This document shows positions 1 through 5,888 of a stretch of DNA of 8,153 bases, in pieces. The stretch covers positions 1 through 8,153 of the forward strand of contig JAUZQA010000168.1 of assembly GCA_030705665.1 (NCBI GenBank). The letters run 5' to 3'. The notes below the pieces were generated by a model. The model saw nothing but the letters and a program-made list of their open reading frames with translations, was not told the origin of the DNA and did no database searches. Numbering within the stretch: the first letter of the stretch is position 1; each line of letters opens with the position of its first letter. Position numbers and translations under genes: made by a program. Source of the stretch: Bacillota bacterium (GTDB lineage Bacteria > Bacillota > Bacilli > Bacillales_B > DSM-18226).

Positions 1-480
1 CTATACTTTTTCTGTGGAAAAATGGGTGCAGGAAAATCAACTAAATCAAAACAATTGGCGATAGAAAAAAATGCGGTACTGTTGTCTGAGGATGAATGGC
101 TTTCATCTCTTTACCCCAATCAGTTCGAATCATTTGAGGACTATCTAAAATTCTCAGCACAGCTCAAACCGTTGGTGAAAAAGCATGTCCAAAACATATT
201 AAGTGTCGGTACAGATGTAGTGATGGATTTTCCAGCTAACACCCAAAAACAGCGAAAGTGGTTTTTGGATATGGCTTCAGAGGTCAATGCAAGCCATCAA
301 CTAATTTTCCTTAATCTAAATAACGAGCAATGCTTGCGTCAAATTGCACAAAGGCGTAAGGAACAACCCGAAAGAGCAGCTTTTGACACGGAAGCAGTGT
401 TTATTCATGTTACTAGTTTTTTTGAAGCACCAATAGAATCTGAGGGTTTAAATATTTTAGAGTTTAATGGAAAAGAATGA
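1..480 (+). CDS. P-loop ATP-binding kinase-like protein, 5'-truncated by window edge
   Basis: A small soluble P-loop NTPase of the predicted-kinase type (AAA_33/zeta-like fold by resemblance). The reading frame is open from base 1, so the gene starts left of the window. The first ATG at 22 falls inside the Walker A motif: the frame reads LYFFCGKMGAGKST, with the full GxxxxGKS loop at bases 16-39. A protein starting at 22 would lack the first half of the nucleotide-binding loop, so that start is wrong. Only a few N-terminal residues are probably missing. Other visible features are an acidic SEDEW segment after strand 2, a VVMDFPANT segment that may hold the Walker B-like aspartate, and an arginine-rich QRRKEQPERAAFD segment that looks like a kinase lid. 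The substrate is unknown; small-molecule or nucleotide phosphotransfer is family-based inference. It stands alone on the plus strand. Confidence 0.8.
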   Translation, partial: LYFFCGKMGAGKSTKSKQLAIEKNAVLLSEDEWLSSLYPNQFESFEDYLKFSAQLKPLVKKHVQNILSVGTDVVMDFPANTQKQRKWFLDMASEVNASHQLIFLNLNNEQCLRQIAQRRKEQPERAAFDTEAVFIHVTSFFEAPIESEGLNILEFNGKE

Positions 481-510
481 TAAGGAGTTCAACACAGCGT
501 TGTCAACGAA

Positions 511-541
511 CCCCCACTGAGATATGACGTTTCAGTGGGGG
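511..541. terminator. GC-rich hairpin between convergent genes
   Basis: A perfect 10-bp stem (CCCCCACTGA at 511-520 with TCAGTGGGGG at 532-541) encloses an 11-nt loop. It lies 31 nt after the kinase-like gene and 100 nt beyond the end of the convergent M20 gene, so a bidirectional terminator is the simplest reading. Neither strand has a clear T-run after the stem, which weakens that call. It may instead be a dispersed palindromic repeat. The rest of 481-640 shows nothing else that I can support. Confidence 0.5.
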
Positions 542-640
542 CTCGGGTTAGCCATTCAGGTCTTTTCTTCTTTCAGTAACACGAGTAACGCTCTTAGTGG
601 CAAGCGCTTTAAGCACTCAAGGTGTAAAAAATACTGCGCA

Positions 641-1837
641 TTAAAAAAGGTAATGTGATACGATTTTGACAAATGATTTTTGGCTGTTTAAGAGAGCCCT
701 TTCGTCGAAGTCAAACTTTGGATGGTGATGCGGATAGTGTGTGGCTTTATCTTCATTTTGTGAGCCTATTCTAAAATAGGTTCCCGGTTTTTCCAGTAAG
801 TAATAGGAAAAGTCTTCCGCACCCATTGTTGGTTTCATTTCAAGCACGTTTTCCTCCGTGAATACTTCCGAAAGCAATGAGCGGACAGTCTCCGTTTCTT
901 CCAGATGATTGTATAAAGCTGGATAGCCGTTCAGATAATCGATCGAATACCCCGCACCAAATGCCGATGTGATCCCCTCTACTATACTGCGAATTTGATT
1001 TTCTACTTGCTTGCGAACATCTTCGTCAAAGGTCCTGACTGTTCCCTCAAGAACGGCTTTGTCGGCAATGACATTAAATGCAGAACCTGATTGAAAAACA
1101 CCAATTGTAACAACGGCTGATTTTAATGGATCCACCCCGCGACTGACTATTTTTTGCAAGGCACTCACGATTTCAGTGCCAATGACAATGGAATCAATCG
1201 CCTCATGAGGCCTTGCACCATGCCCTCCCCTGCCTTGTATGTGAATGGCAAATTTATCGACGGCCGCCATTTGGTAGCCTTCCCCTACTAAAACTTTACC
1301 TAAAGGAGCCTGTGAATCTAAGTGAATGCCAAATACATAGTCCACTCCGTCCAATACACCATCTTCTACCATAAATTTAGCGCCGCCAGGGGGTGTTTCT
1401 TCTGCCGGCTGAAAAATAAAGACCACTTTCCCCTTCAGTTTCTCCCGGTACACACTTAATGCCTGTGCTGTCCCCAGCAATGCAGAGGTATGGCCGTCAT
1501 GACCGCAAGCATGCATGACACCTGGATTTTGAGATTTGTAGGGAACCTCTTTTTCATCATGGATCGGCAGTGCATCAAAATCTGCTCTAAGAGCAATCGT
1601 TTTTCCAGGCTGGTCCCCTTCCAATATCCCAATCAACCCATTGCCGCCAATGTTGGTTTTTACCTGCAAACCAAAACTAAGTAATTTTTCCTTAATGTAC
1701 TGAGCAGTCTTTTCCTCCTTGAAAGACAATTCCGGATACTGATGCATATGTCTCCTCCAGCTGACCACTTCTTGAAAATTACTATCAACTAATTCGTCAA
1801 TTTCGTTTATTAACTGCTGAGTATCTGCCATCTCCAT
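641..1837 (-). CDS. M20D-family metallo-amidohydrolase (N-acyl-amino-acid / amino-acyl hydrolase)
   Basis: A 398-residue protein, full length for the M20D (HipO/AmhX/IAA-amino-acid hydrolase) family. These cytoplasmic enzymes use two metal ions to cleave the amide bond of N-acylated amino acids or small peptides. Visible motifs are HACGHDGH at 109-116 (metal ligands Cys111 and His113), PAEE at 144-147 (catalytic Glu146, ligand Glu147), GIHL with His171, the dimerisation-domain segment GRGGHGARPHEAIDS at 202-216, MGAEDFSYY at 338-346, and HHPKFDFDE with His371 as the likely last ligand. All catalytic residues appear intact. ATG at 1837 follows AGGAAGAGGG; a second in-frame ATG two codons later (1831) has better spacing, so the start is uncertain by two residues. 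It lies 75 nt after metQ, behind a terminator. The substrate is not determined; methionine derivatives are inferred from the neighbouring transporter. Confidence 0.93.
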   Translation of the reverse strand: MEMADTQQLINEIDELVDSNFQEVVSWRRHMHQYPELSFKEEKTAQYIKEKLLSFGLQVKTNIGGNGLIGILEGDQPGKTIALRADFDALPIHDEKEVPYKSQNPGVMHACGHDGHTSALLGTAQALSVYREKLKGKVVFIFQPAEETPPGGAKFMVEDGVLDGVDYVFGIHLDSQAPLGKVLVGEGYQMAAVDKFAIHIQGRGGHGARPHEAIDSIVIGTEIVSALQKIVSRGVDPLKSAVVTIGVFQSGSAFNVIADKAVLEGTVRTFDEDVRKQVENQIRSIVEGITSAFGAGYSIDYLNGYPALYNHLEETETVRSLLSEVFTEENVLEMKPTMGAEDFSYYLLEKPGTYFRIGSQNEDKATHYPHHHPKFDFDERALLNSQKSFVKIVSHYLF

Positions 1838-1850
1838 CCCTCTTCCTAAA

Positions 1851-1895
1851 TAAAATGGGGCCGGCTCTTCTCTATAAAAGCAGAAGAACCGGTCC
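1851..1895 (-). terminator. Intrinsic terminator after metQ, before the M20 gene
   Basis: On the minus strand a 14-bp stem (1895-1882 with 1871-1858, one A-C mismatch and one G-U pair) has a 10-nt loop and is followed, after one further C, by ATTTTATTT. It sits 18 nt after the metQ stop. The only room between it and the M20 ribosome binding site is about 10 nt, so no promoter fits downstream of it. The plus-strand side is also T-rich (TTTCATCTTT). Confidence 0.8.
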
Positions 1896-1912
1896 TTTCA
1901 TCTTTCACTGTT

Positions 1913-2746
1913 TTACTTTAATTCATCTGGGATGAACCAGTAATTATTTTTGTTGTGTTTTTTCATGTAGTCTTTGAACTCACTTGATTTATATGCTGCC
2001 GCGACATCTTTAGCCCATTGGGTGTTTTGACTTGATTTATTTACAGCAGCAACCAGGATTAGATGAGGCAGTAAATTTTCCGAAAGTAGCTTCGTATCAG
2101 GGTTTATTTTTGATGCATAAACGATACTTCCTGGAATGACACCGTAGTCGATATCCTTAAGTGTACGCGGAATCTGAGCGGAATTCATTTCAACAATTTT
2201 TAAATTCAAAGGATTTGCCGCAATATCTGCAGCCGTTGCTTTTGCTAATTCTACACCCTCTTTTAATTTAATTAATTTAGCTTTTTGTAAAAGAGCATAT
2301 GCTCTTGCAGCATTAGATGCATCGTTTGGAATCGCAATCGTGTCGCCTGATTGAATATCCTTCAAAGATGATTTTTTTCCAGGAAAGATTCCCGCCGGTA
2401 CGGTTGGTATATGTGTAATACTAACAAGGCTAGACTTCGAATTGGCGTTAAAGTTTTCCATATACGCAGTATGCTGGTCAACGTTTAAATCAACTCCTCC
2501 ATCGGCAAGAGCGACATCCGCCTGCTGTAAATCATTAAATTCAACAGCTTTTATCGTGTATCCTTCTTTCTCAAGGATTGGTTTTATGCCATTTAAGAAT
2601 AATTCACTATAAGGCCCTGGTGATGTTCCTACTTTAATTTCCTTTTTCTCCTTACTTGCAACAGTTTTGTTATCTTGCTTTCCGCAACCTGTAAGAACCA
2701 ATGTAAATATAGCTAAGAATGCTATTAAAACTTTAAATTTTTTCAC
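1913..2746 (-). CDS. metQ: NLPA/MetQ-family substrate-binding lipoprotein
   Basis: The 277-residue extracellular binding lipoprotein of the adjacent MetNI importer. A basic start (MKKFK) and hydrophobic stretch lead to the lipobox LVLTGC, with Cys21 as the lipidated residue. Family segments are KVGTSPGP (38-45), ALADGGVDLNVDQHTAYMENF (79-99), IAIPNDASNAAR (137-148) and PRTLKDIDYGVI (193-204). The start is GTG at 2746 with AGGAG nine nt upstream; that SD overlaps the metI stop codon TAG, and the intergenic gap is 12 nt. Compared with E. coli and B. subtilis MetQ as I recall them, the usual FQHxPYL reads DQHTAYM, and the usual VINxxYA reads VIPGSIVYA, losing the conserved pocket asparagine. The symbol is therefore given by family and operon position; the ligand may be methionine, a Met-containing dipeptide, or something else. 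Confidence 0.88.
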   Translation of the reverse strand: MKKFKVLIAFLAIFTLVLTGCGKQDNKTVASKEKKEIKVGTSPGPYSELFLNGIKPILEKEGYTIKAVEFNDLQQADVALADGGVDLNVDQHTAYMENFNANSKSSLVSITHIPTVPAGIFPGKKSSLKDIQSGDTIAIPNDASNAARAYALLQKAKLIKLKEGVELAKATAADIAANPLNLKIVEMNSAQIPRTLKDIDYGVIPGSIVYASKINPDTKLLSENLLPHLILVAAVNKSSQNTQWAKDVAAAYKSSEFKDYMKKHNKNNYWFIPDELK

Positions 2747-2758
2747 TTTTCATTTCTC

Positions 2759-3412
2759 CTATTCATGTCTTAATTTTCTAGCTAATCGATTCCCAATGCT
2801 TTGAATCAATTGAACGATGATCACTAAAATAATCACGGTTACTACAATGACTGACGTATTAAATCGTTCATAACCATATGTAATGGCTAAGTTCCCAATG
2901 CCGCCCCCGCCTATCGTTCCTGCCATTGCCGTTGCACCGATCAGTCCGATCATGGCAGTGGTTAAAGCTAAGACTAAGGATCCAAACGCTTCCGGCAGAA
3001 GAAAATAGCGAATAATTTGAAATATTGAAGCATCTAAAGATTTACCTAATTCAATAATTTCCTGTCCTACTTCTAATAACGAATTTTCTACCAGCCTAGC
3101 AATAAATGGTGCGACATAAACAATCAAGGGTACGATGGCTGCGGTTGTTCCATAGGTCTGTCCAACAATCATCCGAGTAAATGGTGTAATTGCCACCAAC
3201 AGGATTATGAAGGGCAGCGATCTAAAAATATTGATAATACCATTGAGCAAGAAGAATAAAATCTTATTTGGTTTAATCCCATTACCCCTTGTTACAACTA
3301 ATAATATTCCGAATGGAAGGCCAATAATAGTTCCGATAAAAAGAGAAAAGGATACCATATAGATCGTTTCATAAATCGATTGGAGAATTAACCCATTTGT
3401 TACAGTGTTCAA
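2759..3412 (-). CDS. metI: Methionine-type ABC importer permease
   Basis: A 217-residue integral membrane permease of the MetI family, normal length. About five transmembrane helices are visible (roughly 14-40, 51-73, 90-106, 146-166 and 186-206). The EAA coupling loop that docks on MetN is ELGKSLDASIFQIIRYFLLPEA at about 121-142. The glycine-rich AGTIGGGGIGNLAITYGYERF segment (164-184) is typical of MetI. The start is TTG at 3412, overlapping the metN TGA stop by 4 nt as TTGA. A consensus Shine-Dalgarno AGGAGG at 3425-3420, inside the last metN codons, has 7-nt spacing and decides this start. Tight coupling to metN suggests balanced synthesis of the transporter subunits. Confidence 0.93.
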   Translation of the reverse strand: MNTVTNGLILQSIYETIYMVSFSLFIGTIIGLPFGILLVVTRGNGIKPNKILFFLLNGIINIFRSLPFIILLVAITPFTRMIVGQTYGTTAAIVPLIVYVAPFIARLVENSLLEVGQEIIELGKSLDASIFQIIRYFLLPEAFGSLVLALTTAMIGLIGATAMAGTIGGGGIGNLAITYGYERFNTSVIVVTVIILVIIVQLIQSIGNRLARKLRHE

Positions 3413-4431
3413 AAAAACACCTCCTCAATTGCAACTCCTTGATCGATAACGTATTGATAGATTTGCTCTAACTCTTCAGAGGCCCCATAAAAAACAACCG
3501 TGAAAATTCCTAATGTTGCTCCTTGAAGTTCAGTAATATTGGCAAAAACAACATTGAATTCTGCCTTAAATTTTTTTGAGATCTGATAAAGTAATGATTG
3601 CCTTGCATTTTCCCCAAAAAATTTCAGTTGAAAAATTTTCTTTGACTCTGTTGTTTGTTTTAGTTCTTTCAGGATCTTTTCGGAAATTTCATCATGGATG
3701 ACCGTTTTGACAAATTCCTTTGTTGTAGGATTTTGGGGATTTCCAAAAACATCTGTCACATTCCCTTTTTCAATAACTTGTCCAAGTTCCATAACCGCCA
3801 CCTTGTTGCATAAATAATGAATCACTTCCATTTCATGAGTAACAATCAAAATAGTAATCTTCAATTCATGGTTAATTCGTTTTAATAATTCAAGAATCGA
3901 AACAGTCGTTTTTGGGTCTAGGGCCGATGTTGCTTCATCACACAATAGAATTTCAGGTTCTGTGATTAGAGCCCTAGCTATACCTACACGCTGCTTTTGC
4001 CCCCCGGATAATTGGCTTGGATAACTATTAGCTTTATCTACTAATCCAACGAAATCCAATAGTTCGTAAACTCGTTTTTTGATCGTTGCCCTATCCACTT
4101 TATTTAGAACAAGGGGAAGCGCAACATTATCAAATACAGTTTTAGATTTTAATAGATTAAAATGCTGAAAAACCATATTAATCCTTTTCTTAATTTGGGA
4201 AAGCTCTTGACGGTCCAACCCACCCAGGTCTTTTCCTTTTACAAAAACCTTTCCTTCAGATGGGGATTCGAGTCCATTCACCATTCGGAGAAGCGTGCTT
4301 TTCCCAGCACCACTATAGCCAATGATCCCAAAAATATCTCCTTTTTCTATGTCCAACGAAACATGATTTAAAGCCCACATTTTTTTGCCCGATTGTTTAA
4401 ACTCCTTACTTATACCATCAAATCTAATCAT
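3409..4431 (-). CDS. metN: Methionine-type ABC importer ATPase with NIL domain
   Basis: A 340-residue cytoplasmic ATPase, full length for MetN. Visible are Walker A GYSGAGKS (38-45), Q-loop Gln89 in MVFQHFNLL, signature LSGGQ (141-145), Walker B ILLCDEAT (161-168) and H-loop His199. The C-terminal part, about 265-340, is a NIL domain (the segment around VVFANITELQGATLGIF is typical). In MetNI of E. coli this domain binds methionine and inhibits transport, so feedback inhibition is likely if the ligand is methionine. ATG at 4431 is preceded by AGGGGGAG with 4-nt spacing. It is first in the metN-metI-metQ operon and follows an approximately 180-nt leader containing an intrinsic terminator. Confidence 0.95.
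   Translation of the reverse strand: MIRFDGISKEFKQSGKKMWALNHVSLDIEKGDIFGIIGYSGAGKSTLLRMVNGLESPSEGKVFVKGKDLGGLDRQELSQIKKRINMVFQHFNLLKSKTVFDNVALPLVLNKVDRATIKKRVYELLDFVGLVDKANSYPSQLSGGQKQRVGIARALITEPEILLCDEATSALDPKTTVSILELLKRINHELKITILIVTHEMEVIHYLCNKVAVMELGQVIEKGNVTDVFGNPQNPTTKEFVKTVIHDEISEKILKELKQTTESKKIFQLKFFGENARQSLLYQISKKFKAEFNVVFANITELQGATLGIFTVVFYGASEELEQIYQYVIDQGVAIEEVFF
3418..3426 (-). promoter_or_regulatory. Consensus Shine-Dalgarno for the metI TTG start, inside metN
   Basis: The minus strand reads GAGGAGGTG here, then five T and the TTG start. It encodes the Glu-Glu-Val near the C-terminus of MetN while serving as the metI ribosome binding site. This supports the TTG start, since no ATG or GTG lies at suitable spacing. 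Confidence 0.85.
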
Positions 4432-4473
4432 TGCACTCCCCCTTTCAGCATAGAACCGCAGAATTTATTCAAT

Positions 4474-4537
4474 CTAAACAAAAAGAGACCTCTAAAAATA
4501 ATTTACATGTAAAAAGTAAATTATTTTAAAGGTCTCT
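4474..4537 (-). terminator. Attenuator-like intrinsic terminator in the metN leader
   Basis: On the minus strand a long hairpin pairs 4537-4516 with 4506-4484, about 22 bp with one bulge and one mismatch near the middle. Its base is AGAGACC/GGTCTCT and its loop is 9 nt. TTTTGTTT follows directly, as expected for an intrinsic terminator in the metN direction; the plus-strand side has no T-run. It lies between the predicted promoter and the metN start, 43 nt from the start codon to the end of the stem. No S-box core or T-box sequence (AGGGTGGNACCGCG) is seen upstream, and no clear competing antiterminator. Confidence 0.8.
4503..4512. repeat. Second copy of TTACATGTAA in the leader hairpin loop
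   Basis: Same palindrome as at 4606-4615, extended to TTTACATGTAAA (4502-4513). It covers the loop and the top of one arm of the terminator hairpin. The centre-to-centre distance between copies is 103 bp. Confidence 0.6.
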
Positions 4538-4605
4538 GGTTGTCCAGTTGACTAAAAAAATATGAAAATGTGTTTTGTGTCTTACTCCTCAGTTGTCAAC
4601 AATCA

Positions 4606-4615
4606 TTACATGTAA
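4606..4615. promoter_or_regulatory. Palindrome TTACATGTAA at the predicted metN transcription start
   Basis: A perfect 10-bp inverted repeat overlaps the expected +1 of the metN promoter, a position where a bound repressor would block initiation. A second copy lies at 4503-4512, and the two share 13 identical nt (4606-4618 and 4503-4515). The divergent LacI-family protein is an obvious candidate ligand, though its relatives usually prefer operators with a central CG. Assignment as operator is inference. Confidence 0.4.
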
Positions 4616-4617
4616 AA

Positions 4618-4646
4618 ATAATAAACCCATTATTCTTAGGTGTCAA
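4618..4646 (-). promoter_or_regulatory. Sigma-A promoter of the metN operon
   Basis: On the minus strand TTGACA (4646-4641) is separated by exactly 17 nt from TATTAT (4623-4618). The -35 box is consensus and the -10 differs at one position. Transcription would start near A4611-A4613, giving a leader of about 180 nt that includes the terminator hairpin. Confidence 0.75.
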
Positions 4647-4779
4647 CTAGGAATTAAAACTTATATCCTTTTTTTAAAAAAATAAGAAACACTTTATGTT
4701 AAAGGTACAGACGTTATTTAACTTGTGCTTTGGGAAATTCTCTACATTAACGGAACTACTTTTAAAATTAGTTTTCTTT

Positions 4780-4805
4780 TTATACGTCATATAAAGGGCT
4801 ATAAT
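4780..4805 (+). promoter_or_regulatory. Possible lacI promoter with an internal inverted repeat
   Basis: A consensus -10 TATAAT lies at 4800-4805, 85 nt before the lacI start. No good -35 is seen 16-18 nt upstream (only T-rich TTTTTA). Just upstream, TTATA-CGTCA-TATAA (4780-4794) is a 5-bp inverted repeat with an ACGT near its centre and could be an autoregulatory site. The remainder of the 459-nt gap between metN and lacI is AT-rich; apart from these elements, the metN leader elements and the lacI ribosome binding site, I see no gene in it. Confidence 0.35.
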
Positions 4806-4890
4806 ATTCTTTAATTTTATTATTTTTTAGAGGGTTAATTTGCTGAAATAAAAATCTGGAAATGATGCTTTTAATTAAGGAGATAACACT

Positions 4891-5853
4891 ATGGTCAATA
4901 TCAAAGATATCGCGAAAAAAGCAGGAGTATCCGTTACAACGGTTTCTCGTGTATTAAATAATCAGCCATATGTCAGTGAAGAAAAAAGAGAAGCGGTTTT
5001 AAGGGCGATGGAGGAAAACAACTATCAACGAAATTTAAATGCCGTTCATTTGAGTAAAGGAGAAACGTTCCTGATAGGTGTCGTGATCCCTGTGACCAAC
5101 CATCCTTACTTTGGGTTATTAATTGAAGGAATGGCGAATGAAGCGGTAAAGAACAACTACAAGTTAGTTCTATTCCAAACAAATTATGAGGAAAACAGAG
5201 AAATTGAAGCACTGAAGATGTTACAACATAAGCAAATAGATGCCCTAATTATATGTTCAAGAAGTTGCGGGTGGGATGTGATCGATGAGTATGTCCAATA
5301 CGGTCCCATTGTTCTTTGTGAAGATTCAAGAGGTCGAACCGTTTCTTCAACATTTATTGACCATTTTAAAACTTTTTTCAATGCATTAGAGTATTTACAT
5401 AAAAAGGGGCATGATAAAATTGGCTATTGCATTGGAAGAAAATCCGGACCCAGTAGTAAACAAAGAAAAAAGGCCTATAAAGAATTTTTGAAAAAGATCG
5501 ATATGCCGCTTGACCCCAATTACATTTTTTATGGCTCTACCAAATTTGAGGATGGTGTAAAAGTGGTGGAGCAATTAACAGAAATGGAAAACCCGCCAAC
5601 CGCACTACTTGTCACTAGTGACATCGTTGCTGCTGGGATTATTACTTATTGCAAGGAAAAGGAAATTGCAATCCCGGATAAACTCGCCATAATGGGATTT
5701 GATAACCACCCGGTCGCAAAAATTATGCACATCACAACACTCGAAATCCCTTTGGTTGAAATCGGGAAAAAATTATTTCTTCAAGCCATTGACCATACAA
5801 AAAATTCTCACGAAGAGATCTCTGTCAAATTAATTGAACGACAAACTGTATAG
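4891..5853 (+). CDS. LacI-family transcriptional regulator
   Basis: A 320-residue DNA-binding regulator of the LacI/CcpA family, slightly shorter than the usual 330-340. The N-terminal helix-turn-helix IKDIAKKAGVSVTTVSRVLN (4-23) is textbook, followed by a hinge-helix region with RNLNAVHLSKG (47-57). The periplasmic-binding-like effector domain begins with IGVVIP (62-67) and includes VTSDIVAAGI (241-250) and MGFDN (268-272). ATG at 4891 has AAGGAG with 8-nt spacing. It is divergent from metNIQ and shares a 459-nt intergenic region with it, so regulation of that operon is a reasonable inference. Most relatives sense sugars; control of an amino-acid importer would be atypical. It may alternatively regulate only itself or distant genes. 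The effector is not identifiable. Confidence 0.92.
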   Translation: MVNIKDIAKKAGVSVTTVSRVLNNQPYVSEEKREAVLRAMEENNYQRNLNAVHLSKGETFLIGVVIPVTNHPYFGLLIEGMANEAVKNNYKLVLFQTNYEENREIEALKMLQHKQIDALIICSRSCGWDVIDEYVQYGPIVLCEDSRGRTVSSTFIDHFKTFFNALEYLHKKGHDKIGYCIGRKSGPSSKQRKKAYKEFLKKIDMPLDPNYIFYGSTKFEDGVKVVEQLTEMENPPTALLVTSDIVAAGIITYCKEKEIAIPDKLAIMGFDNHPVAKIMHITTLEIPLVEIGKKLFLQAIDHTKNSHEEISVKLIERQTV

Positions 5854-5858
5854 TAAAA

Positions 5859-5887
5859 AGAATGTGAAACAACTATTTTCGCATTCT
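5859..5887. terminator. Bidirectional terminator between lacI and the yczE-like gene
   Basis: An 11-bp stem (5859-5869 with 5877-5887, one G-U or A-C position) has a 7-nt loop. On the minus strand it begins 1 nt after the yczE-like stop codon and is followed by TTTTACTA, a fair U-tract. On the plus strand the downstream side is ATTACATT, weaker. It probably ends the minus-strand operon and may also serve lacI, whose stop is 5 nt upstream. Confidence 0.7.
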
Positions 5888-5888
5888 A

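Noticed and set aside
598..612. Catabolite-responsive element (cre) around AAGCGCT
   Set aside because: Two mismatches to conserved positions, and it lies downstream of genes on both strands rather than near a promoter.
4591..4606. Five-codon leader peptide MIVDN in the metN leader
   Set aside because: It would be leaderless, contains no regulatory run of Met or Cys codons, and is too short to support a ribosome-stalling attenuator.
4503..4615. Antiterminator formed by pairing of the two ACATGT copies in RNA
   Set aside because: It would open only the loop and upper few pairs; about 18 bp of the terminator stem would remain, so it is not convincing alone.
4432..4890. S-box (SAM-I) riboswitch or T-box upstream of metN
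   Set aside because: Read on the minus strand, no SAM-I core and no T-box sequence is present; only a terminator hairpin is supported.
4973..5381. Two minus-strand reading frames antisense to lacI
   Set aside because: Low-complexity shadow translations opposite a clear LacI-family gene, without ribosome binding sites.
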